Assembly: GCA_026414975.1 (NCBI GenBank)
Contig: JAOAHZ010000001.1
Location: 373,547 to 437,546, forward strand
Direction of reading: 5' to 3'
DNA length: 64,000 bases
From: Bacteroidia bacterium
Lineage (GTDB): Bacteria > Bacteroidota > Bacteroidia > SpSt-205
The notes below the pieces were generated by a model. The model had not been told where the DNA came from. It was given only the letters and a program-made list of their open reading frames with translations, and made no database searches. A program made the translations under genes and the position numbers. Shown here piece after piece: positions 36,580 to 45,600 of this stretch. The first letter of the stretch is position 1. The number at the start of each line of letters is the position of its first letter.

Positions 36580-38730
36580 ATGATAACGAAAACTGCCCCC
36601 GCCAACGGGGTTGCCATGGCTCGTCTCCGGCCTGAGCAGTTTGGCGAGCTCGTTTTTCACAAGGAAGTCATGCGTCAGTATCTCTCGGAGAGCGCCTTAG
36701 AGGGGATTCAGCGTTGGGAGCGTGGGGATCCCATCTCACCTGAACTGGCTGATGAGATAGCCAACGCCCTCCGCCAATGGGCCACTGAACGAGGCGCCAC
36801 CCATTATACGCACTGGTTTCAGCCTCTAACCGGCCTTACCGCCGAAAAACATGAAAACTTTTTTGAAGTCTATGGGGGCAAGGTGCTTAGCGGCTTCAAC
36901 GGGAATGAGCTTCTCCAGCAGGAGCCCGATGCTTCGTCTTTCCCCAGCGGGGGGTTACGCAGCACTTTTGAGGCTCGGGGCTACACGGCTTGGGACCCTA
37001 CTTCTCCTCCTTTCATCTATGGGCGCACACTCTGCATTCCATCTGTGTATGTCTCATATGACGGACATGCCTTAGACTATAAAACCCCCCTGCTTCGTTC
37101 CATAGAAGCCCTTAACGCCTCGGTCCGAAAAGTGGTCTCCCTTTTCTATAGGGGTGTACAGCGGGTTTTCCCTACCTTAGGGATTGAACAGGAGTTCTTT
37201 CTGATAGAAGCAAGCCACTTTGCCCAGCGGCCTGATCTCCAACTTACGGGTCGCACTCTCATAGGCGCCCCTTCTCCACGGGGACAGCAGATGGAAGATC
37301 ACTACTTTGGGTCTATTCCCGAGCGGGTCATAGCTTTTTTTGAAGAGTTAGAGCTCGAGGCTTGGCGTCTGGGGATTCCGCTCAAAACGCGGCACAATGA
37401 GGTGGCCCCTGCTCAGTACGAATGCGCCCCTGTCTTTGAGGAACTGAATGTAGCGATTGACCATAATCAGCTCTTGATGGACCTGCTTCAGCGGACAGCT
37501 CGGCGCCACGGTTTGGAATGCCTTCTCCACGAGAAGCCTTTTGCAGGTATCAACGGCTCAGGCAAACATAACAACTGGTCCCTCTCTACCGATACCGGTA
37601 TCAATCTACTCTCTGTCGGTAAAAACCCCCGAGAAAACCTTCGCTTTTTCTCTATCCTAAGCATCATTCTACGAGCTGTCTATACTCATGCAGACCTCCT
37701 GCGAGCCACTATAGCCACGCCGGGTAATGAACATCGCTTGGGGGGTAACGAAGCTCCACCCGCAATCCTCTCGGTGTTCTTAGGCAAAGCGGTCTCTCAA
37801 GCGGTAGAAGCTCTGGAGAAAGTGCCCGAACTGCCGAAGCTCACCGATAAGACGCCTCTTTCCCTGCTTATTCCGCGTTTACCTAGCCTCCTCAGAGATA
37901 ACACCGACCGTAATCGTACAGCTCCCTTTGCCTTTACAGGAAATAAGTTTGAGTTTCGGGCGGTGGGAGCCTCTGCCCACTGCGCTCCCGCAATGATAGT
38001 CTTGAATGCAGCGGTAGCTGAGTCCGCTGAACGGTTCATCGCTGAGGTAGAGGCTCGTCGTACAGCCTTCCCATCCAAAGAAATGGCCATTCTTTCTGTC
38101 GTGCGGGATTTTCTAATAGAGAGTCGTCCGATCCGCTTTGACGGAAATAACTATGACCCGGCATGGCAGGAGGAAGCCAGCCGTCGGGGTCTCTCTGTTT
38201 CTTTCCACATACCCAAGCTCCTTCGGACCTATATCAGCTCTTCTACGCAGAAACTTTTCATTGAGCAAAAAATCTTCTCCTCAACCGAGCTCCATGCCCG
38301 ATACGAGGTGCGTTTGGAGCGATACGTCAAAGCCTACGGTATAGAGCTTCACACGCTGCTGGACCTCCTTCGTACGCGGGTGCTGCCAGCTGCTTTCCAG
38401 TATCAGCAGCAGCTTGCTACCTTGCTATCCAGCCCTACCGATCAAGCTCTTGCCACTTCTTCAGCACCAGAGAAGCTGCCTCAGCAGATTTTATTCGAGA
38501 CCCTTCAAGCTCATATCACCGAAATCTGGAAAGGAATCCACCATGCTCAGAAAATATGGGATGAGATTACCAGCTTGCCTAATGTAGAGGAGCAAGCCTC
38601 AGCTATATTTGAACGAGTCCGCTCTTGCATGGCGGAGCTTCGCATGCATGCTGATGCCGTAGAAGCCCTTCTGCCAAAAGATTTATATCCCATGCCGAGA
38701 TACGCTGATATCCTCTTCACTGTGCGATAG
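36580..38730 (+). CDS. glnN: glutamine synthetase type III
   Basis: Makes glutamine from glutamate and ammonia. The 716-residue length is typical of GSIII, the form common in Bacteroidota and cyanobacteria. Characteristic segments are THYTHWFQPLTGLTAEKH, GIEQEFFLIEASHFA, KTRHNEVAPAQYECAP, AGINGSGKHNNWSL and APFAFTGNKFEFRAVG. The C-terminal helical domain (about 600-716) is the usual GSIII extension. It ends at a probable bidirectional terminator. Confidence 0.96.
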   Translation: MITKTAPANGVAMARLRPEQFGELVFHKEVMRQYLSESALEGIQRWERGDPISPELADEIANALRQWATERGATHYTHWFQPLTGLTAEKHENFFEVYGGKVLSGFNGNELLQQEPDASSFPSGGLRSTFEARGYTAWDPTSPPFIYGRTLCIPSVYVSYDGHALDYKTPLLRSIEALNASVRKVVSLFYRGVQRVFPTLGIEQEFFLIEASHFAQRPDLQLTGRTLIGAPSPRGQQMEDHYFGSIPERVIAFFEELELEAWRLGIPLKTRHNEVAPAQYECAPVFEELNVAIDHNQLLMDLLQRTARRHGLECLLHEKPFAGINGSGKHNNWSLSTDTGINLLSVGKNPRENLRFFSILSIILRAVYTHADLLRATIATPGNEHRLGGNEAPPAILSVFLGKAVSQAVEALEKVPELPKLTDKTPLSLLIPRLPSLLRDNTDRNRTAPFAFTGNKFEFRAVGASAHCAPAMIVLNAAVAESAERFIAEVEARRTAFPSKEMAILSVVRDFLIESRPIRFDGNNYDPAWQEEASRRGLSVSFHIPKLLRTYISSSTQKLFIEQKIFSSTELHARYEVRLERYVKAYGIELHTLLDLLRTRVLPAAFQYQQQLATLLSSPTDQALATSSAPEKLPQQILFETLQAHITEIWKGIHHAQKIWDEITSLPNVEEQASAIFERVRSCMAELRMHADAVEALLPKDLYPMPRYADILFTVR

Positions 38731-38850
38731 TCTAAAGCTCATCGGACATAACCTCTCAATGCGCAGGGGTCGCTGCTCTCCTCAAGGGAGGCGGGTGGCC
38801 TTTGGTTTGGCGGTGCTTCCCATACTTCGCTAAGTGGAGGGGGCTACTTC

Positions 38851-38885
38851 AAAAAAAAGAGAAGCTATGAGCTTCCTCTTTTTTT
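38851..38885. terminator. bidirectional terminator between glnN and the YfhO-type gene
   Basis: An A-rich strand with GAGAAGCT, a short ATG loop, then AGCTTCCTC and a T-run. The stem is flanked by an A-tract on one side and a T-tract on the other, so it can act for both converging genes. It touches the stop codon of the minus-strand gene. Confidence 0.75.
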
Positions 38886-41553
38886 ACGAGGCAGGGTTAG
38901 GTGTGGGGAGGTGTGTCCTCGGCTTATCAGGCCTCCGAATCATCCACAAAAAGCTTACAATAACCAGTCCCCAAGCTACCACCGAGCCAGTCAAGGACAG
39001 ATTGCGTCCTAAGAGGTGAATATCGCTCTCTATGTAAAGCCGCACAGTGGATTCACCCGGAGGCACGACCAAAGCCCGCAGAATGTAGTTCGCAGGAATG
39101 ATAGGTGTGAGCTTATCGTTGACCACAGCTTTCCAGTCTTTGGGGTAATATACTTCACTCAACACGAGAAGGCGGGGCTGGCGTGCTGTGACCTTGTATA
39201 TTAGCTCGTTAGGGGAGCGTCGTAGACACACGACCCTCTCTCCTGTATCTAAGGGGGCATCGGTGGGACGCAACTTAAGCCGCTCCCAGTCTTTTTGAGC
39301 GACCATGGCGACTCGATGAACGAGGTAGCGCCCGAGGCTGTCTAAAGTTTGGTCGGTACGAGGAAAGATTTTGACTTGCTCCACTAGCCACGCCATAGGA
39401 AGGGAGTCCTTAGCTCGGAATATAACCACCTCATCAGGCGTCTGCGCCAAGCTATCGTAGTTAGGGGGGGGAGGGGTGCCCGCTTTGGCTGTGATGTATC
39501 GGATGGCTAACATTCTCAGCGCCTCAGGCTGCATCTGACTGAGATGGGTTTCTATAAACTGCTGATATCGTTTCAGCTTGGCAGGATGATAGCCGCCAGC
39601 GTTCTCAAAGTAGACCGAGGGGCGTGCATCGGTAAAAGCACTTGTGTGCAGAGGTAGGATACGATACCAGCTCGTATCTCTAAGGATAACCTCCTCGTGA
39701 GGTAATGGAGGGGGAGGGTTGGGTAGCTCTCGGTTGCGCATATAAGTTTCTCGCTTGGGAAAGTAGGCGCTATTCAAAAGCCATCCATCGGCTGCAAATA
39801 GCATTGCGCTGAGCCCTCCCACAAGAGAAGCCCTGAGCTGTCCCGCCAAGAAAAGCCAAAGAAGCCCCCCTGTAGCCATGACCCAGAAAAGGCTCCGAAG
39901 AGCGGACTGCCGAGCGATAGCTATACGGTCCTCTCGGAGAGCTTCCATAAACCAGTCAGGCAGTTGAGCTTGAGCTTTCAGAGTAGCATCTCCCGGACTT
40001 TCAAAGCTGAAACCCCACATAGAACCCCCTATACCGATCAAGAGAATAATAACTGCACTTAAGCCTACAGCCGTGAAAAGGTTTTCTCGTTTGGGTTGCT
40101 CTAAGAATCGGAGCACTCCCCTCATAGCTGCCCAAGGCAATATAAATCCCATGAGGACTAACCATGTGGAGGGCGCGCGGAACTTGTTGTAGAAGGGAAG
40201 ATACTCCAGAGCCCAGTCGGTCAGCTTGTAGGCCGAGTCTGGGTGGTCATCTATAAGGCTGAGAACACCCCAGCCTCCAAGGAAAACAGCCGAGGCTACG
40301 CCCGCTCGTATATAAAGTTTTTTCTGGGGCCGAGCGGCGTAATAGGCAGCTACGGGCAAGAGGAGCAGTATAGGAGTCGCCCACAGACTATATCCGTAAG
40401 CTCCCAAAGCCAGTTGGAGGACAAGCCAGCCTATGTAAGCCAGGGTCCAATCCCACGCATTCAGTCCATAGGTCCAGCCTAAAATCATCAGGAAAAAGGC
40501 TATCGCACTTACATAGAAGGACCCAGCCGAGAAAGGCGATCCCCCCCAATAAGTAGGCATGGCGCGGAGAAACCCTACATCGCCGATACCCCTTTCTCTA
40601 AGCGCCTCAACTAAAGCCGAGTTGCGTCCCAAGCGTCCTATGATATCTTCGTGAGAGGTGCCTCCAACAAAGTCAGGAATAACAAGAGTCCAGAGCTCGG
40701 CACGGTTCGCAGAGTAGCTTTGAGCGTATTCTTTATCTAAGCCGGACTGGAGAGATGGGTCTCTGTTGGTATCGCGTTCAAGCTCGCTGCCTCCACGGAT
40801 GGAGTAGCGTCCATATTCATAATAGGGAAGTAAGCTGCTGGCTTGGGAGAGCGTGCCCGCTACAGCCGCTATAGCCAGTAGGCCTGTCCCTGTGGCAAAG
40901 CTTTTCCACTGGCGATTTTGCCAGCTCTCCCATGCCCAGACTATAGCATATCCGCCTATTAGCGTGAGAGCGTAATAAGCCATCTGAGGATGGTTACCAC
41001 CAGCGATACCAGCCCAGCCTAAAAGGGACAAAAGGACACCCCAGCCCCACAGCTGTCGGCGAAGCAAAGACATTCCTGCCAGTACATAGGGAACGGAAAA
41101 AAGGACATTGCTCTTGCCCCAATGGGTGGCAACAATCATGTTGGTATAGTAGCTGGTGAGAACAAAGCCTAAGGCGCCTGCCATAGCCCAGCTCCATGAA
41201 AGACCTTCTATCCTGAGAAATAAGAAAAAGCCTAAGGCCCCAATGAAAAATATCATCGGTGGATATGCTCTAAATAGCCACTCTAACCACATAAAAGGGG
41301 CTAAGAAGTATATCCCCTCGGGCACATAATGAACAAGATAACTGGGCATGCCCCCGAATAAGTTGGGGGCCCAGAAGGGTAGCTCGCCTGTTTCTTGATA
41401 GACTTTATAGACATGGTAGCCCATGTAAATCAGCTGTATTTGGTCGGACGCTTTGAAGCGGTAGCCTTGATAGTAGGGGAAAAAGTAGAGAATACCGAAG
41501 AGAGCCAGTAGAAAGGGTGGCAGGATTAGCTCGGAAAGCCTTTTTTTCTGCAT
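38884..41553 (-). CDS. YfhO-family multi-pass membrane protein
   Basis: A protein of about 889 residues with a dozen or more transmembrane helices in the first 650 residues, then a soluble C-terminal domain of about 200 residues and a final helix (VVAWGLVIVSFLWMI). The early ASDQIQLIYMGYHVYKVYQE and FWAPNLFGGMPSYLVHYVPE segments match YfhO proteins, which resemble GT-C glycosyltransferases. It may modify surface glycans or teichoic-like polymers; the reaction is not known here. The start at 41553 follows a TATATTTG box. Confidence 0.82.
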   Translation of the reverse strand: MQKKRLSELILPPFLLALFGILYFFPYYQGYRFKASDQIQLIYMGYHVYKVYQETGELPFWAPNLFGGMPSYLVHYVPEGIYFLAPFMWLEWLFRAYPPMIFFIGALGFFLFLRIEGLSWSWAMAGALGFVLTSYYTNMIVATHWGKSNVLFSVPYVLAGMSLLRRQLWGWGVLLSLLGWAGIAGGNHPQMAYYALTLIGGYAIVWAWESWQNRQWKSFATGTGLLAIAAVAGTLSQASSLLPYYEYGRYSIRGGSELERDTNRDPSLQSGLDKEYAQSYSANRAELWTLVIPDFVGGTSHEDIIGRLGRNSALVEALRERGIGDVGFLRAMPTYWGGSPFSAGSFYVSAIAFFLMILGWTYGLNAWDWTLAYIGWLVLQLALGAYGYSLWATPILLLLPVAAYYAARPQKKLYIRAGVASAVFLGGWGVLSLIDDHPDSAYKLTDWALEYLPFYNKFRAPSTWLVLMGFILPWAAMRGVLRFLEQPKRENLFTAVGLSAVIILLIGIGGSMWGFSFESPGDATLKAQAQLPDWFMEALREDRIAIARQSALRSLFWVMATGGLLWLFLAGQLRASLVGGLSAMLFAADGWLLNSAYFPKRETYMRNRELPNPPPPLPHEEVILRDTSWYRILPLHTSAFTDARPSVYFENAGGYHPAKLKRYQQFIETHLSQMQPEALRMLAIRYITAKAGTPPPPNYDSLAQTPDEVVIFRAKDSLPMAWLVEQVKIFPRTDQTLDSLGRYLVHRVAMVAQKDWERLKLRPTDAPLDTGERVVCLRRSPNELIYKVTARQPRLLVLSEVYYPKDWKAVVNDKLTPIIPANYILRALVVPPGESTVRLYIESDIHLLGRNLSLTGSVVAWGLVIVSFLWMIRRPDKPRTHLPTPNPAS

Positions 41554-41559
41554 CGCCAC

Positions 41560-41577
41560 CAAATATACCCATCTTTG
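41560..41577. promoter_or_regulatory. back-to-back divergent -7 boxes
   Basis: Minus-strand TATATTTG (41567-41560), 6 bases from the YfhO-type ATG, and plus-strand CATCTTTG (41570-41577), 4 bases from the DUF58 GTG, are separated by only 2 bases. The two start codons are 28 bases apart. Each upstream promoter half must lie within the other gene's coding sequence. Confidence 0.55.
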
Positions 41578-41581
41578 TGAG

Positions 41582-42397
41582 GTGGAGCTGTGGAAGGTAA
41601 TACAACGAGTGGAGCGTCTGAGATGGCAGCTGCTCAAGCCTGTGCAAAGCCTTTTAGTAGGTCCTTATCGCTCAACTTTTCGGGGGGAGGGAATTGAGTT
41701 TGCTGATACTCGTCCTTATGAAGTAGGGGATGATTGGCGTCGGATTCACTGGAGCCTCACCGCCCGAAAAAATCAGCCTTACCTTCGGCTCGGTCAAGAA
41801 GAACGGGAACTCACCTGCCTTATAGCGATTGATCGGAGCCGTTCTATGCTCATCGCGCCAGACAAAGAGGCGCTCACTTTGACGGCAGCGGTTGCCTTGG
41901 CTTTATCAGCTGTTCTCAATGGAGACCGGGTACGGTGGGTAAGCTTTGCAGAAAAGGTGGAGTGGTTTTCGCCAGCTTGCAAAGGAGAAAAGCTCATCTG
42001 GGGCTACTTAGCTCATTTGTGGCGCCGACCCGTGCAAGGGCATCGCTCTTATCTCTCGCCTCTTCTTCAATGGATCGGAGCTATGCATAAGCGGCGGATA
42101 CTTCTTGTCCTTCTGTCGGATTTATTTTTTCACGATAAAGAGGGATGGACGCTCTTAAGGGGGCTCTCGCAGCGTCATTTTGTTTTAGTAATAGGGCTAC
42201 ATTCTCCTCAAGAGGCTTTCACTCCAGCGTGGGGCTATCTTCCTGTCCGAGAGGTAGAGGAGGGACATGCATTCATCAGCCAAGGCGGTACTCGGTCCTC
42301 TCTACCCCTACTGGCGTCTCTCAGGGGAACTGTGATTTATTCTGAAGAGGCTCTTTTGCCCAGCTTGAGAGAAGTTCTGCTTCCCCCCTTGCAATAG
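41582..42397 (+). CDS. DUF58 protein (MoxR-associated, vWA-like)
   Basis: A 271-residue protein of the DUF58 family, usually encoded with MoxR ATPases and thought to act in assembly of envelope or metabolic complexes. The signature [20 protein letters not shown] is at about residues 40-60, followed by a vWA-like region with a MIDAS-like IAIDRSRSM. No moxR gene is adjacent. The start codon is GTG at 41582, 4 bases after the -7-like box. Confidence 0.85.
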   Translation: MELWKVIQRVERLRWQLLKPVQSLLVGPYRSTFRGEGIEFADTRPYEVGDDWRRIHWSLTARKNQPYLRLGQEERELTCLIAIDRSRSMLIAPDKEALTLTAAVALALSAVLNGDRVRWVSFAEKVEWFSPACKGEKLIWGYLAHLWRRPVQGHRSYLSPLLQWIGAMHKRRILLVLLSDLFFHDKEGWTLLRGLSQRHFVLVIGLHSPQEAFTPAWGYLPVREVEEGHAFISQGGTRSSLPLLASLRGTVIYSEEALLPSLREVLLPPLQ

Positions 42398-42417
42398 CTC
42401 GGAAGTCTGTACCTTTG
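42389..42417 (+). promoter_or_regulatory. promoter TTG-18-TACCTTTG for acpP-fabF-rnc
   Basis: TTG at 42389-42391, 18 bases, then TACCTTTG at 42410-42417. The acpP start lies 12 or 18 bases further on, so this transcript has a short leader, longer than those of the other genes here. Confidence 0.65.
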
Positions 42418-42435
42418 TGCCCAAACTTCATGCTT

Positions 42436-42675
42436 ATGGCGAGTATTGAAGAACGCGTCAAAAACATCATCGTCAACAAATTGGGCGTAGAAGCTGAGAA
42501 GGTTACTCGCGAAGCTACTTTTACTAATGATTTGGGGGCAGACTCCTTGGATACCGTAGAGCTGATCATGGAGTTTGAGAAAGAGTTTGGCATATCCATT
42601 CCAGATGAGGTGGCCGAGAAGATAGAGACAGTGGGCGATGCTATCAAGTATATTGAAGAACACGTCAGCGCCTGA
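42436..42675 (+). CDS. acpP: acyl carrier protein
   Basis: Carries growing acyl chains on a 4'-phosphopantetheine arm. The attachment serine is in [19 protein letters not shown]. The protein has 79 residues. ATG 42436 ([12 protein letters not shown]) matches the usual N-terminus; ATG 42430 is also in frame. It is followed by fabF with a TGATG junction, the standard acpP-fabF pair. Confidence 0.96.
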   Translation: MASIEERVKNIIVNKLGVEAEKVTREATFTNDLGADSLDTVELIMEFEKEFGISIPDEVAEKIETVGDAIKYIEEHVSA

Positions 42676-43907
42676 TGAGGCGTGTTGTAGTAACAGGTCT
42701 CGGAGCCCTTACACCGATTGGAACGGATGTGCCCTCGTTCTGGGAGGGGTTGTTGAATGGCGTAAGTGGAGCGGACTATATCACGAAGTTTGACGCCTCC
42801 CAGTTCCGAACTCGCTTTGCCTGCGAACTGAAGGGTTTTGACCCGACACAGCATATTGATCGTCGTGAAGCTCGGAAGATGGATGCCTTCACTCAATATG
42901 CGTTAGTAGCAGCCGATGAAGCGATCAGGGATGCGGGTTTAGACCGTGCTTCTATAGACAAAGATGCTGTAGGGGTCATATTCTCCTCTGGGATAGGTGG
43001 TTTATATACCTTCATCGAGGAGATGCGGGGATACGCACCTGGCACACCTCCTCGCTTCAACCCTTTCTTTATTCCCAAGATGATCATAGATATCGCAGCA
43101 GGGCATATTTCCATCAAGTACGGTTATCGAGGACCTAACTATGCCACAGTTTCAGCTTGTGCTTCTTCTTCTCATGCCATAGCGGATGGCTTCCTGCTTA
43201 TACAAGCGGGTCTGGCGGATGTTATGGTAGTAGGAGGGAGTGAAGCTGCTATTAATGAAGCTGGTGTGGGGGGATTCAATGCTATGCGAGCTTTGTCGGA
43301 GCGAAACGATGACCCTAAGACGGCGAGTCGCCCTTTTGACAAGGATAGAGATGGCTTTGTCTTAGGGGAGGGGGCAGGGGCTTTAGTATTAGAAGAGTTA
43401 GGGCATGCCCTGCGTAGAAACAGCCGCATTTATGCAGAAGTCGTCGGTGTTGGCTTGTCGGCGGATGCTCACCATATCACAGCGCCCTGTGCTAATGGAG
43501 CAGCCCTCGTCATGCGGCGTGCTCTCGCTTCTGCTAAGATTACACCCGATGTCGTGGATTATATCAATGTTCACGGCACTTCTACTCCTTTGGGAGATAT
43601 CTCCGAAACGGAGGCCATCAAGAGTGTTTTTCAAGACCATGCATTCAGCCTAAATATCAGCTCGACTAAATCTATGATAGGACATCTGCTCGGAGCAGCA
43701 GGTGCCGTAGAGGCAGTTGCCACCGTGCTCACGATTCATCACCAAATCGTTCATCCCACCATCAATCATTTTACTGACGATCCAGCTTGTGACCTCAACT
43801 ATACTTTTCATAAGCCGGTCAAGCGTAACATTCGCTACGCTCTGAGCAATAGCTTTGGATTTGGAGGGCATAATGCATGTATAGTGTTCAAGAAGTATGA
43901 GGAATGA
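42675..43907 (+). CDS. fabF: beta-ketoacyl-ACP synthase II
   Basis: Elongates fatty acids by condensing malonyl-ACP with acyl-ACP. The catalytic triad is visible: Cys in TVSACASSSHAIADG, His in INVHGTSTPLGD and His in SSTKSMIGHLLGAAG. The length of 410 residues is standard, with a RVVVTGLGALTPIG start. Overlaps acpP by one base and rnc by four. Confidence 0.97.
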   Translation: MRRVVVTGLGALTPIGTDVPSFWEGLLNGVSGADYITKFDASQFRTRFACELKGFDPTQHIDRREARKMDAFTQYALVAADEAIRDAGLDRASIDKDAVGVIFSSGIGGLYTFIEEMRGYAPGTPPRFNPFFIPKMIIDIAAGHISIKYGYRGPNYATVSACASSSHAIADGFLLIQAGLADVMVVGGSEAAINEAGVGGFNAMRALSERNDDPKTASRPFDKDRDGFVLGEGAGALVLEELGHALRRNSRIYAEVVGVGLSADAHHITAPCANGAALVMRRALASAKITPDVVDYINVHGTSTPLGDISETEAIKSVFQDHAFSLNISSTKSMIGHLLGAAGAVEAVATVLTIHHQIVHPTINHFTDDPACDLNYTFHKPVKRNIRYALSNSFGFGGHNACIVFKKYEE

Positions 43908-44617
43908 GGATATGGTGGCAGCGGCTTTTTGGGCCAGAGAGGATAGCCTACCGACGGTACCGTGAGCTTATAGGCACTTGGCCAAAGGACCTAAGCTGGT
44001 ATAGAGCAGCTTTTACCCTGCCTACGTCCACGCCGTCTCGCGAAGCCTATCTGCTTCATTCCTATGAACGTTTAGAGTTTTTAGGCGATGCGGTGCTGCA
44101 GCTTGTGGTTACCGACTACATATTTAGGCATTATCCTCACTTTGATGAGGGGGAAATGACAGAGCTGCGCGCTAAGGTTGTGAATACGGAGTTCCTGACC
44201 GAGATAGCTCAGCACCTCATGCTGCCAAGCCTTATTCTAACAGAGGCCTCTGCTTTGCCTCGGAGGCAGGATTACTTAGCAGACATGGTAGAGGCGGTCA
44301 TAGGAGCCATCTACATAGATTTAGGATACAAAGCTGCCTATCGGTTTATCCACAAGAAAATATTTCCATTTATCAACTGGAGCCGAGTGGAAGCGGCTGA
44401 GTTCAACTATAAGGGGAAACTCTTAGAGCTTGTTCAACAGCGTCAGTTAGGTCAGGTGGAGTTTGTAGTGCAGGAGCGGCGACGCACCTCCAGAGGGGAG
44501 GTTTTCCTTGTGCGGCTGCGCCTGAACGGAAAAGAAATCAGCACAGGCACAGGGCTTCGAAAAAAGGAAGCCGAGCAGGCCGCTGCCCGAGCTGCTCTCA
44601 GGCTCCTGAGCGAGTAG
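43904..44617 (+). CDS. rnc: ribonuclease III
   Basis: Cleaves double-stranded RNA in rRNA and mRNA processing. The catalytic motif YERLEFLGDAVLQLVVTDY and the second acidic site DMVEAVIGAIYIDLG are clear, and a dsRNA-binding domain occupies residues 165-237 (FNYKGKLLELVQQR, TGLRKKEAEQAAARAAL). It has 237 residues. Its presence after acpP-fabF is a common Bacteroidota arrangement. Confidence 0.95.
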   Translation: MRIWWQRLFGPERIAYRRYRELIGTWPKDLSWYRAAFTLPTSTPSREAYLLHSYERLEFLGDAVLQLVVTDYIFRHYPHFDEGEMTELRAKVVNTEFLTEIAQHLMLPSLILTEASALPRRQDYLADMVEAVIGAIYIDLGYKAAYRFIHKKIFPFINWSRVEAAEFNYKGKLLELVQQRQLGQVEFVVQERRRTSRGEVFLVRLRLNGKEISTGTGLRKKEAEQAAARAALRLLSE

Positions 44618-44769
44618 TAATAGCTTTGCCCATTTGAAGGCCTTAGGGTGCTTGGGTAGAATAACCCAACTACCACCTCTTAGCCTAATCAAGGCTTATT
44701 CGGTAGCTCGTGAGGTGGAAAGCTCAAACTTCAAATCCCTGCGCAATCAACCCCAGCCAAAAGCGAAGC

Positions 44770-44807
44770 GGGCGAGAAGCCCCACTTGTCTTGAGCTTCT
44801 CGCCCGA
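44770..44807. terminator. hairpin between rnc and the convergent barrel gene
   Basis: Perfect 12-base arms CGGGCGAGAAGC and GCTTCTCGCCCG around a 14-base loop. No clear T-run, but the position between convergent stops suits a terminator. The rest of the 241-base gap shows nothing recognisable. Confidence 0.6.
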
Positions 44808-44858
44808 AGGACTTAGTATGAGTTACGCTTCTGGTGCTCTCTTTAGTAGGTTAGGCTT

Positions 44859-45551
44859 CTAAAACTGATAACCTAGCCGCAGGGCTGATATGGCAGAGGT
44901 GAGAATCCCGCCTTGCGAGCCACCAGCTTGCGTAACTTTTGTCGTGATGCCTCCAGAGGATGTTTCTATGACCACGTCTGAGGTGCTGACCCTCTGAAAG
45001 AGAAGTCCCCATTCTACGCCCAAGTAAATCTTTTCTGTAAAGTACCAATCAAAACCTGAATACAGCCCTAACCCTATGCTTGTCCCTTTATTACCAAAGT
45101 CAGAGGATCCGTCTACGGTCTGGGAGAAGTTTGGGGTATAACCTCCAGCAGAGTAGTTGGTTCGCTCAGTGCGAGCTCCAGATAGGGCAAACAGGAGGTA
45201 GGCTCCTGCAAAGGTGGAGAGCTTTTCACCTCCTGCAAAGTGGTACTCAACCCCAGGCAGGATGCCAAACTCAGAGTACCTGTGCTTCTCTTCGCCCACA
45301 GCTCCCGTTCCGTCAGGATTTTCATAATCTTTTTCCACCTTGCTACGAGTATCGAGACTAAGACCTAGCCTTACGGCTAAGTTGTCTCCTAAGAAGTAAC
45401 GGACACGGGCGCCTTGTACCAAACCTATGTTTACATTGTTGATGGCGCCTCTTAGGGCGACTTCACTCGTTACAGTTCCTGCAGTGGGCTTTTGAGCAAA
45501 AGCCACGGTAAGCAACAGACTGCCGAGTACGAGTTTACGATTCGCTTTCAT
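44859..45551 (-). CDS. outer-membrane beta-barrel protein
   Basis: A 230-residue protein with a signal peptide (MKANRKLVLGSLLLTVAFAQ) and alternating amphipathic strands (VQGARVRYFLGDNLAVRLG, EFGILPGVEYHFAGGEK, IGLGLYSGFDWYFTEKIYLG), ending in LRLGYQF with the C-terminal aromatic used by the BAM machinery. It fits the porin-like Omp-beta-barrel families of Bacteroidota; the ligand is unknown. The start at 45551 is fixed by the promoter; the open frame upstream runs antisense into recQ. Confidence 0.8.
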   Translation of the reverse strand: MKANRKLVLGSLLLTVAFAQKPTAGTVTSEVALRGAINNVNIGLVQGARVRYFLGDNLAVRLGLSLDTRSKVEKDYENPDGTGAVGEEKHRYSEFGILPGVEYHFAGGEKLSTFAGAYLLFALSGARTERTNYSAGGYTPNFSQTVDGSSDFGNKGTSIGLGLYSGFDWYFTEKIYLGVEWGLLFQRVSTSDVVIETSSGGITTKVTQAGGSQGGILTSAISALRLGYQF

Positions 45552-45559
45552 ATCGGCCG

Positions 45560-45587
45560 CAAATATACTGCGAGGTGGGCAAATCAA
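45560..45587 (-). promoter_or_regulatory. promoter TTG-17-TATATTTG for the barrel gene
   Basis: Minus-strand TTG (45587-45585), 17 bases, TATATTTG (45567-45560), then 8 bases to ATG 45551. Confidence 0.65.
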
Positions 45588-45600
45588 AGCGATCTTTTCC

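Noticed and set aside
44695-44760. tRNA-like string after rnc (GGTAGCTC followed later by TTCAAATCC)
   Set aside because: The D-stem partner, anticodon stem and acceptor pairing cannot be formed, so it is not a tRNA.
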